Origin: Ligustrum vulgare
Lineage: Eukaryota > Streptophyta > Magnoliopsida > Lamiales > Oleaceae
Assembly: GCA_963555705.1 (NCBI GenBank)
Contig: OY743177.1
Location: forward strand, 54,816,096 to 54,880,095
Direction: 5' to 3'
DNA: 64,000 nt
Shown here: positions 44,151-57,052 of the stretch, piece after piece
How the letters are laid out: each line of letters starts with the position of its first letter
How positions within the stretch are numbered: the first letter of the stretch is position 1
Made by a program: the position numbers and the translations under genes
The notes under the pieces: model-generated
Told to the model about the DNA's origin: nothing
Seen by the model: only the letters and a program-made list of their open reading frames with translations
Database searches by the model: none

Positions 44151-45774
44151 TGCTAATGAGTAAATGTCCATGTTAGTAGTGGTGTTAACGTGTAATACCT
44201 TCTCCATTCAAGCCAATATAACCCCAGTTCCTCTACCATTCCACATAACCCACAAAATCTACATTCTTTTAGCAGCGCACTGCTTCTACTGGTTTCTCCG
44301 TTGTCATGGGAGACACACTCAAACAAACCTCAAGCACTGTTTTAAGGAAACTATACTCGCACAATCCTCGATTCTAGATTCTGTTCGAATCTTTCTTCGT
44401 TGTTCTTGTTTCTGTTTATATTTTAATTACAGTTTACTCGTTTACTAAAATTTCTAAATTTTTGTTTGTTACTTAATTTAATCAAAGATAAGTTTTATTT
44501 TGTATTCTGCAATTATTTTTCTGCACAAAGTTGACGTCCATTCACAAGCCACCATTTTAATAAACCCACCCATGCAAAATGAGCTTCTCTTATAGAAACT
44601 ACTAGGGAACGAGCCTTTTATAACAACAATAATCAAAATATGATGATTTGGGTTACTAATCTTAATAAGATGAATTTCAAATCTCAAAGGCCATTCCTAT
44701 ATGATCTCTTACAACAAATTAGATAAATATGTTCTTAAATTCCATAACGTCTGCCTAGAATATTTCCTTAATCATGCTATCATTTCAGTGTCATCATCCT
44801 AACATAAAAACTATACTTTGCTAGCTCTTTTTGCCTTTTTACTAGAATCTTGTTCTTTTCTTGTGGCAATTGGCATGTTCCAAAAGAAAACAAAGGGAAG
44901 TGAAAAAAAAAAAAAATTAATTTAACTTATAAAATGAAATAAATAATGAACAAATAAAACACCTTTACCAATGGAGCTGTTAAGGTCATCAACTCTATTT
45001 AATTAATCATATAATAATCATAAACTCTCCTAATATGGAGAGCCATGTTTGGACTAAACTAAATTATGCTAGGATTTCACATGTCAAAGTGAATGAATTT
45101 GGCTATAAGACAGCTAGCTACATATGACTGCTATACAAATTAGTTACATTAAATAATTTTATATAAGAATCTCAAATTTTTAATTAATTAGTAATAATTA
45201 GCGGTGTCCCAAATTTAAATAATCGCCCAACTTCTTATTTAATTTGGAGGTATTTTTTTTTCTTGTGTATACCTAAATTTTGTCCTAGTCTTATGGGGAA
45301 TTTGGTTTTCTCAACTTCATTAGTTTAAGTTCACAAAGAATACTAACATTTGAGAATCTTTTATGTCAAATATAAACTATGAAGAACATGTTTGGTACAA
45401 TGAATGAGATAATTAAAATTTGACTGAATAACAGATAAATATTTCCCATGCATCTCTTTCTTATCTCTGCTTATTCTATTCAGTTCTAAACATATGATTC
45501 TTTTATTTTGGGTTATAGTATACCTTTAATTAAAGGAAGTTGATAAAGCATAAATTATTTATTTCCCTTGGTAGAAGTCACAATGGAGCTTACACAATTT
45601 AATTGGTACACAATGGAGCTTACAAAATTTGATTGAATAATATACAGACTTCTAAAGTGTTGTATATTTCTTGCTTAACTTTACCGAGTCTTTTTTTTCT
45701 TTTTTTAAATTAAAAATAAAATAAAATATTGAACTCCAACCTTAAGTAACATTGTTGTCTCTGTCATGAGGATT
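44151..45774. other. Intergenic stretch
   Basis: A 94-codon frame (44164-44448) has no recognisable similarity. A short tandem pair CACAATGGAGCTTACA is at 45581 and 45609. No other structure is seen. Confidence 0.35.
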
Positions 45775-45928
45775 GGTGAAAAATGTAAATCGCAGGTTAT
45801 GCCTTAAGCTGCCCAGGATCTAGGTATCACCCATTTAACTGATAAAGTGTCTAACAAATTCGAACATGTGACCTCTACACTGTCAACGTTTGTAAATTCT
45901 CAACCTTTACAAGTTGGGATATGTCCTC
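45775..45928 (-). repeat. SINE-like sequence
   Basis: On the minus strand there is a box-B-like GGTCACATGTTCGAAT (45880-45860 region), followed about 60 bp on by CTTAAGGCATAACCTGCGATT and an A-rich end. tRNA-derived plant SINEs have this layout. Box A is weak and no flanking duplication was confirmed. Confidence 0.4.
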
Positions 45929-46017
45929 AGGACTAGTCTTTTTTAATTCAAAATAGTCAGTACATTAAAATAAAGGACTAGTCTTTTTTAATTCAAAATA
46001 GTCGGTACATTAAAATG
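45929..46017 (+). repeat. 45-bp tandem duplication
   Basis: AGGACTAGTCTTTTTTAATT with the next 25 bases occurs at 45929 and again at 45974, almost without change. It looks recent. Confidence 0.85.
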
Positions 46018-46428
46018 AGCTAACTTATAGTTTTATTAATGTGTTCTTTTCTTGAAAGTCCTCATGTTGCTAATGAGGAGTTCGGCAACTACAACTAAAT
46101 TCTTGAAAGGATTAGAGTAAGATTTTCTAATTATCTACACACACAGCAATTTAATCAAAACATTATTGATTGTGGACAAACATAAAATTTAACTTTTGTT
46201 TCTTTTTGGACTTCCAAAAATTTATGCTATAAAGGATAATTTGAGATAATGAAATATCGTTTTTCACTCATTTGCTTTTTCTTTTTCTTTTAATATAACT
46301 CAAGATTCGAACATCATAATAGCAATAGAATTACCTAGACAATTTTATTTATTTATTTATTTTTGCATCCTTTTCTTGTACAGAGGATATGCTCGTAAAT
46401 TGTATGTTTAGAACATGCAAAACGATAT
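46018..46428. other. Unassigned AT-rich stretch
   Basis: No gene or element was recognised here. Confidence 0.4.
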
Positions 46429-46715
46429 CGTTTTATATTTTAAAATGTACATTTTGATTTTTTGGAAGATAGGTGTGTGACAAAGGTAAAGATAGATTCT
46501 ATCAAATATTCTCACGCTCGTGAGCACATTTTTGTGCTACACAAGAAGAGAGTTTGTGGAGTGCAATTAAAGTAAAGAATATGCATATTTCACTTTTCAA
46601 ATCTTCTTTTCTGCTAATTTTCTTATCATGAACTTCAAGTGGCAGGCTGAATATCAAAATATATTCATGTAATTAAAATGATACGTTGAATCGAATCATT
46701 GAATACTTTAAATTA
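46429..46715 (+). repeat. Dispersed repeat, copy 2
   Basis: Same family and orientation as 34392-34666, ~12 kb away. It diverges through scattered substitutions and small indels. It is followed at once by a MITE at 46719. Confidence 0.8.
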
Positions 46716-46718
46716 TAT

Positions 46719-46872
46719 GCCTCTGTTTGGTAAAAGAAAAAAATATATGTTTGTAAATAATTTTTTTTTTTCGAGATAAAATATGTGGTTTAAAATTAAT
46801 TTAAAAATGTTTATAGTTAAAAAATATTTTGGAGAAATTTGTTGTTTATAAACAAGTTTATCAAACGAATGT
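46719..46872. mobile_element. Small MITE (same family as 18179)
   Basis: The start GCCTCTGTTTGGTAAA and the inverted right end (CATTCGTTTGATAAAC) are the terminal repeats. The inside has TTTTTCGAGATAAAATATGTG and GGTTTAAAA as in the 18-kb copies. The flanking duplication is not clear. Confidence 0.6.
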
Positions 46873-47127
46873 GAGAAATATATATACTTATTAATCATTC
46901 TTATAACTTTAGCACAATATTACTATTTGTTTGGTAGTGTGAGTTCTACCTTACTAGACAACATTAAATAATGCAAAAGGAGGCTAAAATTTCTTTAACA
47001 ATAATGTTCGTCCAATATAACCAAACATAGCCTACATGGGTATTCGGTGTTCATTTTTTTTGTACATGGAATGTTTATATATGTGTGTGTCGGCGAGACT
47101 TGATTAGATAAGTTTGTACACTAATAA

Positions 47128-47476
47128 CTCCTGTTTGGTTCGACTTAAACTTTTGATAAAAATTTAAATCAAAATCAAAAATTAATTTTGACTACACGTT
47201 TTAGAAGCCCTATAAATATTATCAATTTTTCAAGTACATATTTCATTCGTTTTTATCGAAACTTACTAAAAGTTTTTATTTGGTATACACGTAGCAACAT
47301 TTCGTTGGTCTTTTTTTTTTTTTTTAAATGATGGAAGGAATATTTGATCAGCCGAAATTGTTGATTTTTCTAAAAGAAATGTTCAATAAGTTGTTGCCAC
47401 GTAATCATTTATAAACAAAATTTATAAACAAATTTAACCAAATAAAAGCTATTTATTAACTATACCAAACAGGGTC
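47128..47476. mobile_element. Tourist-like MITE, 349 bp
   Basis: The ends CTCCTGTTTGGT and (inverted) GACCCTGTTTGGT, with TAA on both sides (47125-47127 and 47477-47479), place it in the PIF/Harbinger group. It is non-coding and a different family from the 150-bp MITEs. Confidence 0.7.
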
Positions 47477-47479
47477 TAA

Positions 47480-48219
47480 ATAAATCAAACTATTAATCGA
47501 CTTTATGTTAATTTGGGTAGATGAGAATATTAACCTTTGATAGTGCCAAAGTGAAAGATATAAAATATATGTGGTTGGTGTGTACTCAAACACACATGGA
47601 GCATTGGTTATATTAAAAGAATAATGTTGAGATTGGTGAAGAAACAGGAAAAACCACCTTATCTTCACAGTTAATAATTCTAAGACTTCTTTGTCTGGTT
47701 ATTTTAATGTTGTAAGTTTGACTCTTTTTTTTCCCATGACACATTCTGACAAATGTTGAAAATTCACAAACGCGATCAGTGTACGAGTCGTATGTTAGAA
47801 TTTACTAAGAACTTTGTTAGTGCAGTGGGTAATACGTACTCAAACTCTGACCAACTTGGAGCATAATTTGCGACTTACATCTTTCATGCACCAATTCATA
47901 GGACGAGGGCGGTGGGGACGCATAAGGATGGCTTCAACTTTTTTTTTTTTTGTTAGATCTTTTATTAAATTAAATTTGACTAGAGCGCAAGAGTGGTGTG
48001 TAAAATTGAATATATAAAAATAAATTTCCCACCTTTGAACGTGAGATGAAAAAATAAATAAAAAAATAAAAATATTCACTTATAGCCCTTAGATGGCCCA
48101 AGAGAATTGTAGAACCTTGTGAATATCCTAATATTGTTACAGAATATAATTCTGAGAATTAAAGGATAAATATTTCATTTTGAATATCCTAATATTGCTT
48201 CTTCTTTTTTTTTTTTAAC
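47480..48219. other. Unassigned stretch before the second LTR
   Basis: There is no supported gene. A 17-bp direct repeat TGAATATCCTAATATTG is at 48120 and 48181. A box-A-like GTTAGTGCAGTGGGTA at about 47817 hints at a SINE fragment but has no partner box B. Confidence 0.35.
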
Positions 48220-49644
48220 TGCAAGTGTACAAATTGTAAAAGTAATAAAGTAGTGGACAATGAATTCGTGTATCGTTCACTCGAGGATTGACTTAAAGTA
48301 TGTTTTAGAACATTAACTTTAATCAAAACTATAAAAATATCAATTTAATTTGATTTGAAATTAAACTATCAATTAAAAATTAAATTATTTTTGAAATATA
48401 AAATGTATGAGATAAACATGCTAAAATTGAGAATCCACTTTTATTTTCATCATTCATATCTTGATTTAAATGTCTAATAACAATTCATCGAATTTGAAAA
48501 TTAATGTTCCTAATTTATTTAAAACTTTTTTTCGAATGGCGAATTAAACATATTTCTATATATGATTCACCTATATTTCTATAATGAATGTGAACATATA
48601 AAAAATCATTAACGATTCATGAACAATTGAATATTACACAAATCATAGGGTATATTTATGTGATCATGCATCGAATTTTGTGGCAATTAAAATAAGTTTA
48701 ACGAATTCAGAATCTTTCGAACTTAAGACCACGTCACAACATTCATACAATTAGTGATCAAATAATTATAAAAACATAAAAATTGAAATTAATTGCTCAA
48801 ACCTATAAATTGCTTTAAATTAAACAAATATAAAAATATGAAATCCAGAAAGTAAAAGCTTCACCAAAATCATAACATAAAATAAACTAGCTTAAAAACA
48901 TAATTGAAGATAAATAACAAGAATTTGCAGAATTCATAACTCGGATAGAGAAATTTTTCTTCTTATTGAATGACTCTTCAATTTTTGCATCTTGTGCCAA
49001 TTGGTTCCCTCAAAAATTCGATAGAATAATGTTGTGGAGGAACCCTAATCTCGTGCATTATGTTCTATATACATAGATAGAAGAATAAATCTAGATGAAT
49101 TGGAAAAGAAATAGCAAAATTCGGTTTTTAAGGACAAAATCTCGGTTCAGACAGAAAGCCACCCGACCGCGTGGACAAAGAAGTCGAGATCGCATGCAAG
49201 GCAATTTTCAGGGGCGATTGTGTGGTAATGTTTGGCTTCAATTTTCCATCCTTCAATTCATTCAAGTTGATCATTCGTCTTTAATTGCTGGTAAGCCCTA
49301 CATCTTGATTTAGTAATTTGATCCCCTAAACTTCTGAATTTCTTCAATTTCTCTTCCATCTCTCAATTTCTTCATTTGAGTCCTTGAATTTCTGACTCCT
49401 TCAAATTTTAGCTCAAATTCACTCCCCAAATGACCTCATCAACTTCCAATATTTATAATTTAGCCTGAATTGCCCTCCAATTGACCTTTATTAATTATTC
49501 GCTTCCATTCTCATTCTCTTGATTTTGGGATAGAAATTGAAATGATAACAAATAATGACAAAATCAGTAAAATTTATTCTTAAACGACAATATATATAAT
49601 ATTCAAATTTTAGTGTATAAATAAGTATAAAAATACACTTATTA
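48220..49644 (-). mobile_element. Decayed solo gypsy LTR
   Basis: The plus-strand left end TGCAAGTGTACAAATTG, with AGTAATAAAGTAGTGG, matches the end of the LTR at 58821-60311 read in reverse (GTGCACTTGC, CCACTTTATTACT). The right end has the family hairpin (49623-49640). No internal region and no clear flanking duplication was found, so it is an old solo or truncated LTR and its edges are approximate. Confidence 0.75.
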
Positions 49645-51850
49645 TGGACATCAAAATTAATCTCTCGTGCATGATGTACGATCATTAGTTCTTAGAGAAA
49701 CTATAGTGTTTTCGGCAAGGAAGATTGGATATAAGTTCAAATCTTGCTCATATTACGTAAATCGTCCAATATTGCATACAAAATACAAGCTTAATGGGGG
49801 TGGCACATGATTTTGGAATTTAGTGCTAGTTACTCATCAATCCACATGAAAAGCCCTTTTTCTTGAAAATTAACCAAAGTGAAGTGGTCATGTGTTGATA
49901 CGTATAACGATGTTGTTTGTTACTATATCTTGTATTGTTGTGTTTAAGGTCCTAAAAAACTCAGAAGGAATAAAGGGTAAAAGAGAGAAAATTGGAAAAG
50001 GAAAGGAAAGAAAAGAAAAGTAAGAAAGCGGAAAAAGTAAGTTTCAGAAACATGGCTTCATGTCTCTCTCTGTTAATCATCAAAACACAATAATTTAAGG
50101 ATAACTCAATTTAGCTTAGCCAATACCATGTGCCCACAACCCATTGATCCATTAGTAGAACTTGAAGTGACAGAAGTAAAAAAGAGATTTGACTGTAAAT
50201 CATCTCATCTAAAAGTTTAAATGCGATTAAAATGTATGAACATACGAAACCTTAAAAATCAAGATTAAAAATTTCAAATCTCTCTCAAACGGGGGGCTAA
50301 TTCAATATGTACGTGAAGATGAGTCCTTACATTGTAGATAAGATAAAACGAATAAATTGATCTCAAACCTCTAACAGATTTTGGAGAGGTAGCTTAAGAT
50401 GGCTGCAAAGAGACGTCACTACTAAATAATGGGGAATTGAATTTTTTGAAATGTAAATGGCTTCTTCTAAGTTGATTATTATTTGGTAAAGTGACTTCAA
50501 ACTCATCTCAAAGGACACGTAGAAACGCCAGCTGAAACCCCTAATTAAGAATTCATTGTTGATAAATGATAATGATAATGATAATGCTAGTAATAGTAAT
50601 AGTAATAGTTTTAAATAATCTCATTAATTAATTATAATTAAAATAATGTAGCTTTTTATGTTGAGAATACCTGTAATTAATTAGAGCTAATCATTAGATG
50701 AGCTATATTTTAAATAAGGATGTTAAATTAAGTCTAAAGACTATGTTAATGAATACAAAATTTGCTTACCCATGCTTTTGTTGACCTCAATGTAATGGAT
50801 TAAATGGACTTTAGAGAGCAAAAAATAAAATAAATAAAATAAAGTTTGAAAGCAAGTAAAATATACACGATTAAGAGTGCTTCACTTCAAATATCAAAAT
50901 TATGCCTACTTAACGCTTCAAGGTTTCAAGCATCTTAATTTTTTTTCTTTACATAGATAAAGATATATTTCATGTAGAGTTAGTCGATCTGCTGTTGAGA
51001 AGGAAAATAAACTACTTGTTTTAGTTGTACACTTTATTAAACATTAAATTATCATTTTATATTCACCATAAAGTGAAGAGGGCATTCAAGATCATGTGGG
51101 GTGATTGATAAATCACATGATCATTGATTAAGATAACATTAAAATTCGCTAATAAAGTAAATCTAATGTTGTTGTCAGAGTCATGGAAGAATATACATCC
51201 ATCCTGGTGGTAAACCTAAAAAGACAGGAGAGACAAGAGGACAGTTGTAAGGTTTTGATTGGTTTCTCAAGCAGAATATTGAGAATTTGGAGAGCACGAA
51301 TGTGTTGAGAATTGAGTGGAAATGACTTCTCCTAACCTAATGCAAACATTATTTCTCCATTTCTTTGTCAAATAATCTTTTTATTTAATTATTTAAGTAA
51401 GATAGCTTATTGTTATGAGGTAAATCTATCTGTCTACTATACTATATACGAAAAATTTCTTGTGTTGGAATTGTTGAAGTTGAAAATAAGCCCTTGTAAT
51501 TTGGCATTGATAAAAATCAGATTTTCAGTAGATTTTGATAAAAGTTGATGAGATGTGTGGTTGAAAATTGTGAATCTCAATAAACATGTGGTTAAAATTA
51601 AATATTGACTTTGAATGAGATTAAAATAAAATTTTGTAGAGCTATAAAATAGGGGCTAAATGAGTTTACCATTTTCATGAAAATAACTTGAGGTCTTGAC
51701 GAGACAGTTTAGCACTATACTCGATTAAAAAAAAGTGGGTAAGTCGTGTAATCAAGTGTTTAGTCATCTCCCATCTACAAAAAGTTTCACGTACCAAAGT
51801 GAATAGTTGAAGTAAAATATAAAGAAAGAAATTGATTGTATGTATATTGT
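49645..51850. other. Upstream region of the ERF gene
   Basis: 2.2 kb of AT-rich DNA without a convincing reading frame. A box-B-like GTTCAAATC is at about 49735. Short ATAATG/AGTAAT microrepeats are at 50565-50610. It probably holds the distal promoter. Confidence 0.4.
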
Positions 51851-51858
51851 TATATAAG
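51851..51858 (+). promoter_or_regulatory. TATA box of the ERF gene
   Basis: TATATAAG lies 135 bp before the start codon, giving a leader of about 105 bases. It is the best match in the proximal promoter. Confidence 0.5.
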
Positions 51859-51992
51859 CTTCTAGACGAGGCGACTTGATGCTACATTTTTAAAAACACA
51901 ATATAATCTAGATCAAGTGTTAGTGCATACATATATCATTGTCCCTACATTAGTACCATTTCTCTCCTACTTATTTCATCTCTACAAATTGG

Positions 51993-53306
51993 ATGGACAA
52001 TAAACTCCTATCAACTTGTTTAGAAGGAATGGCTGATAAATCAAGAGTGTTCTTACATCCTGACACTAATCATAGTCCAAGGGAGGCTTCTGCAGTTCAT
52101 GGTAGAGTTGAAGGCGGCCGCGGTGGTGGTGGTGGTGACGACGGCGCCAGTGGTAGCGGCAGCATGAAGTCGTATTCATCATCATCACCAGGTACAGTCC
52201 TTTTAAGTTCAGAACCCAGTTCTCCAGTAAATGAGGCATCTGCTACAGTTTTGAACCATGGATTCTTAGAAGAAAATTTGTTCAAAGATCAATATCATGC
52301 ACATTCTTTCCTTCCTGGATTGAATCCTGTGAGCCAAAATGGATCTTCTATTGAAGGAATAAATTATGTTCCTTTGAATTTTCTTGAATCATTCCCTGCT
52401 ATAAATAAAGCTCAAGCATCTGAATCTTGTTCATCATCTCCTCCTTTATCTATCACTTCAAGATTCCCAAATTTAGGCCTGTTTCTTCAGAATCCATCAC
52501 CCTCACAGAATTCATTATTCTCCATGCCTCAACTTGATCAAAACCAGCTTCATACAGGGAAAGAATGGCTGAAAATTCATCAAAATCTAATGAATTATTC
52601 TTCGAAAGGTTTCAGTGATTATTGGCTTAGCACTACTAAAACTCAACCAATGAAGCTCACAGGGAGAGTTCAAAATGAAAACGGGAAACGTGTCAGAAAT
52701 GGAAGCGCTAGCATTCTAGAAGTTTCTTCCCAACGCGAGGGATCATCATCGTCGTCGTCTTCTTCAGGTAAGCTCTTCAGAGGAGTAAGGCAAAGGCATT
52801 GGGGAAAATGGGTTGCAGAAATAAGATTACCGCGAAACCGTACACGGGTTTGGTTGGGGACTTTTGACACAGCAGAAGAGGCTGCTTTTGCTTATGATAC
52901 AGCTGCATATTTACTAAGAGGTGATTATGCACATCTAAATTTCCCAGATTTGAAGCATCAAATCAAGACTAATTCCATGAATAACAATACAGCAGCCCTT
53001 CTTGAAGCCAAAATAAGAACAATATCACAAGGTATTCCTGCTTCAAGTAAGGCCATTGATCATGATCAGAAGGCAATATTTCTGGAAGAAGATTCAGTGG
53101 TTAAAGGGAATTTGAAGCAAAAATCATCTTCAAGAAAAGAATGGCCATTGATGGAGTTGGAGAGCAAAGCTAGATTGGATCAGACGATTGAGAATAAGAA
53201 GAATATTCAAGAAGGGTTATCGGAAATCGATACAGTTCAGTTAAGCAGAATTCCATCACTGGACATGGACACGATCTGGGATGCACTTCTTGTTTCAGAC
53301 TCATGA
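51993..53306 (+). CDS. AP2/ERF transcription factor, DREB A-6 / group I type
   Basis: Intronless, 437 aa. It is a nuclear DNA-binding regulator expected to bind GCC-box or DRE-like elements. The single AP2 domain is at residues ~262-320, with [38 protein letters not shown] and [13 protein letters not shown]. The WLG motif and the YRG-like/RAYD-like elements are intact. The wording of the domain and the DLKHQ just after it resemble ERF053/ERF061/ERF062-type proteins. The N-terminus has Gly- and Ser-rich stretches, and the C-terminus ([16 protein letters not shown]) is acidic with bulky residues, a likely activation segment. ATG at 51993 is the first in frame; Met13 (52029) is an alternative. 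It is the only host gene in the window that looks fully intact. It is not assigned to a named gene. Confidence 0.95.
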   Translation: MDNKLLSTCLEGMADKSRVFLHPDTNHSPREASAVHGRVEGGRGGGGGDDGASGSGSMKSYSSSSPGTVLLSSEPSSPVNEASATVLNHGFLEENLFKDQYHAHSFLPGLNPVSQNGSSIEGINYVPLNFLESFPAINKAQASESCSSSPPLSITSRFPNLGLFLQNPSPSQNSLFSMPQLDQNQLHTGKEWLKIHQNLMNYSSKGFSDYWLSTTKTQPMKLTGRVQNENGKRVRNGSASILEVSSQREGSSSSSSSSGKLFRGVRQRHWGKWVAEIRLPRNRTRVWLGTFDTAEEAAFAYDTAAYLLRGDYAHLNFPDLKHQIKTNSMNNNTAALLEAKIRTISQGIPASSKAIDHDQKAIFLEEDSVVKGNLKQKSSSRKEWPLMELESKARLDQTIENKKNIQEGLSEIDTVQLSRIPSLDMDTIWDALLVSDS

Positions 53307-53394
53307 ACACAGAAGCCGGATTTGATCGTGGAATCCACGAATTCTCGTATTTTTGGGATATGTTTGATGCATATCGCTAAACAATATTGTAATG

Positions 53395-53400
53395 AATAAA
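53395..53400 (+). terminator. Polyadenylation signal of the ERF gene
   Basis: AATAAA, 89 bp after the stop codon, with a T-rich stretch following. Confidence 0.55.
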
Positions 53401-53752
53401 AATTTAACTTATTTTTCCGTTTTTAATCATATCCAATGTTGTCTATTGTATATGCCTCATAAATGTGTGCATTAGTATTTTGATGCAGAAGGACATGAAA
53501 ATTGATATTTCATTGTTAACTAATTAGTGTTTTTATTATTTTGTTTCTTGTAGGAGTTTTATTTTAATTTAGGCTTCATGAATATGTCAGTTTTTGATAA
53601 CATATAAGCTGTTTTAATATGTGAAGTTTGATGAATTTCTAGGCTTCATAAAAATATGAATTATGAAAAAAAAAAAAAAAAAAAATCCCCTTTTTTTTGC
53701 CTCTTTCTTTGAAATAAGCCATGCCAGATACGCTCATTTCATTATTACAATT

Positions 53753-54137
53753 TGCTATTATATTAGCTACAATCTGTCAATCCTTATTGAAGTGGGAAAA
53801 ATTCACCAAATTAATATAGCAAACAAGTATTCAATTGGACTCAAGAGTCCAAGTTATCAATCCGACAAAAAACTATTTTATTTAGTATTAATTGTGACTA
53901 ACCAAGATCTTATTTTAAAACTATCAAAATCTAACAAGAAATAGAGAGAAAGAGATGGAAAGCTTGGAGAGAAACTCTTCTCATTCATAGGTATAAATTC
54001 TTATGAAAATGGCTCCTATTTATAGGAGTTAATAATGGCACAATCGTAATATGTAAATTTTACAGGGGCATAAGAGTAATTTTTCATTCAATCCTAACTT
54101 TTACCTAATACCTAATTTTTAATATATTTTATAACAC
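53753..54137 (-). repeat. 3' LTR of a split copia element
   Basis: On the minus strand, CAAGGGGAG (polypurine tract) is followed by TGTTATAAAATATATT, the LTR start at 54137. A TATA box, CTATAAATAGGAG, is at about 54023-54035. The far end was placed at 53753, where the plus strand reads TGCTATTATATTAG, giving TG...CA, but no second LTR is present to confirm it. Confidence 0.65.
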
Positions 54138-54741
54138 TCCCCTTGAATGACATATTACTCGCTTGCTCAATTGTCTACCTCGTTAAAACGTTGCTAAGAA
54201 AACCCGATGGGATAAAACTTGAGCGAAGGAAAAAGAGTACAGTTGCTCCCCCCCTGATGTTGGCCATTGTGAATCATTAAGTCTAATGTTCAAAATAACA
54301 TCCAATGATAAGTAGAACAAATCATGTACTGAAGCTTGAGGTTTTGAAGTGCTGCCCGTTAAAACCTTGTCAATAAAATCCAGTGGGATAAAATCTGAAC
54401 CAAATAAAAAGAGTACAGCCGTTGCGTCATTAAAAACTTTGTTCTAAAAACTCAATAGGATAAAAACTCAGCTAAAATGAAATCCAGCGCGTGTTTAATT
54501 TTCCTGATGATGTTGTTGGAGATTTCTGAGTCGACGCATCCCGATCTTATTTACCAATCTTTCAAATGTTGAAGTAGGTAATGATTTTGTGAACATATCA
54601 GCTAGATTATCATTTGAACGAATTTGTCGAACATCAATTTCACCATTTTTGTCAAGATCATGTGTGAAGAAGAATTTCGGTGAAATATGTTTCGTTCTGT
54701 CACCTTTAATGAAACCTCCTTTTAGTTGAGCTATACACACG
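54138..54741 (-). pseudogene. copia RNase H C-terminus, left of the CACTA insertion
   Basis: 54740-54495 reads QLKGGFIKGDRTKHISP, GEIDVRQIRSNDNLADMF and TSTFERLVNKIGMRRL, then a stop. The ~350 bp down to the LTR are non-coding and contain GTTTTTAATGA/GGTTTTAACG-type repeats, as is usual for this copia group. The frame is interrupted at 54741 by the CACTA element and resumes at 58770. Confidence 0.88.
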
Positions 54742-55192
54742 CACTACAAGAAAATCTTGCTTTCCCTACAAATAACGCGCATACAAAATGAGATTTGTAT
54801 GTAAAACTTGGTTTTCCTCGCAAAATGAGATTTTGTAAGGGTAAGAAATTGGCTCCAAATATATGTATATTTAGCCTACAAAATTCTGCTTATAAAATAA
54901 GATTTATAGGCGGAATTTCTTTTTTTCTCACAAAAATAATTTTTCGTATGGATAGAGTTTCGACTACAAAATTTTAGAATGCAAATTTTAATTCAGACTG
55001 TAAGTTTGTTTTCCCTACAAATTTAATATTAATTTATAGAAGTGTTTTTCGTGAGATAAGATATATCTTTTGTTGACAAAAAAAAAAAACACCCATTTGT
55101 AGGCTAAAAATTAGAAAATCATTTTTTTTGGTTCCTTCAAATACAATAAAATAAATAAATAATAGAAAAAATTAATAAAAATTCAAAATTTA

Positions 55193-56740
55193 ATGGCCAA
55201 AACGAAAACCCAATTTCACTCTCAAAATTTATCACAAATTCCCTCCATACAATATGCCCTAGAGAACTTCCTCAACTCCTTCCCTCTTAAGCTCGACAGC
55301 CCCCAACAAATACATCTAATTTGTGCAACCACCAACCCCAAAGCCGTCTACCGCTCTACAGTTGAAGACGAATTTAACTCCCAACAAATCCCTCACACTT
55401 AATCTCGTCCACTACCATTGAAGACATTATCTGAGCGAATCGGAGTAGAGAATGTTGAAACAAATTCAAGGCTTCAATCGTTGCAATCAGAGGAGGAAAT
55501 CAATCAATCTGAAGTAGGTATGTTATCCCTTATCTTTCATCTTCAAAGAGAATATCTCAATTTGTTCACCAAATATAATCGGTCAAACCTCTGTATAAGA
55601 GAGTTTCTGCATTTTCGATGTGTCCAAGCACTTGTTTAATTTCTACACACATAAATGTCTCTTGCCAACCCTTCCAATCCGTATTACTTTCTTTACATTT
55701 TGAAGAAATCTTATGGTGTTATTTGCGGATTAACGAGATTGTTAATAAGGAGATATGCACAAGGATATGACCGGAATGGATTGTGAATATGGTTAAGTGA
55801 AGGAGAGATTGAAAGACAGGATGAAGCCGAAAATCTGGTTCTTGCAAGGTATATTTTCTAATGAATTAAGTCAATGTTTTCTTTATAATTTTGGATTAGA
55901 GCTTTTTATTGAAATTTGGATTATAGCTTTTTATTTCTGCTACATTATATATTTTGTACACTTTTGTATAATTTTTTTGTGTTTATGATTGATTTTCTTA
56001 GTGGGAAGGTTTTTGGTGTTAGTGATTTTTCCTTAACGATGTGGAGGATTTCATGGGTTGTCTATTTGTGTCTTTCAATATGAACCTTCTGTTTTGGATT
56101 GATTGGTGGAATGTAGACACTTTCAATCTTATTATGAATGCATTGGATTCTAACGAGCATGTTATTCATATTGATTATATTTTGACATTGTATCATACTG
56201 TCAAAGTGTGGTGTAAACATGGAAGCTTACCCAGAGCAAACTGGCATAGTATAAACCTGTTATTAAAGACAACTTTTGTAAATTCATAAGTTTTCCATAC
56301 TTCTGGAGCCATGTCCATCACCGATTATCTGGATCTTAGTTCTTTTTATCATTCCCTAATGATACCTTTTTTCCCAGTTTTAAAGTATCATCAAGAAAAA
56401 AGAGGAAATTGTACAATAAACATCTAGCTTAACAGGAAAAAGAGAAGAATTTTCTGTCAATACTTCCTAAAACATTGTGACAGGTTAAAAAAGTTGGTTA
56501 GAAGCTGAGGAACAGAATTGTTGCTGAGCAATCAATAAAAATTGGTCTAAACTAATTGAGCAAATGGAGGATCAAGTTGCTTCAGTTCTTCAAGTACAAA
56601 AGTAATTAATTTATCTCCATCTAGTTTCACATCCTAAAATTTTATGAATTTGCGAACCCATATTTGTTGTTGCTGGTTGCCGCAGGGAAGAGATGGCTCT
56701 AAGAAAGCTTAGATGGAGGCAACCAAGGTTTCTTTCCTAT
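55193..56740 (+). pseudogene. Unidentified captured gene pieces in the CACTA
   Basis: 55193-55402 (MAKTKTQFHSQ...) and 55418-55640 (TLSERIGVENVETNSRLQS) are short coding-like stretches. 56041-56289 is another (ending HGSLPRANWHS). At 56550-56745, two exon-like pieces separated by a GT...AG intron read LIEQMEDQVASVLQVQK and EEMALRKLRWRQP. I do not recognise the source gene or genes. Kept introns point to capture from genomic DNA. Confidence 0.5.
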
Positions 56741-57052
56741 TATTTTCATTTTATGTTCCTAATGTTGATAGCTTTCTACCTTCAAAGCTTTGCAATACTT
56801 ACCTCTGAAAGACATCTAATATTTTATTTGGATTAGTTACAAGTTTGATGTCAAGGTGCTATTTATAATAACAAAATCCCTTGCTATTGCCACTTTTATG
56901 TGTAAACATACATTTCTCTGTGACCTTGCAGTACAACTAAAAGATCATGCACCAACTTCTCTTCTCATTTTTCCCCATTCAATGTTGTGAACCTTAATTT
57001 GTGATGAAGTCTTTTTCTAGTTTCTATTCATTTGACCTTTGTATTGTTGATG

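Noticed and set aside
44164..44448. 94-codon frame as a host gene
   Set aside because: Hydrophobic and Cys-rich by composition but with no recognisable domain, and it lies directly after a dead copia gag.
46917..47033. A further ~115-bp MITE with TTTGTTTGGTA and ATGTTTGGTTA ends
   Set aside because: The inverted match is short and no TAA or TTA duplication was found.
47814..48017. tRNA or SINE start (GTTAGTGCAGTGGGTA)
   Set aside because: Only a box-A-like word is present; no box B at the right spacing and no cloverleaf.
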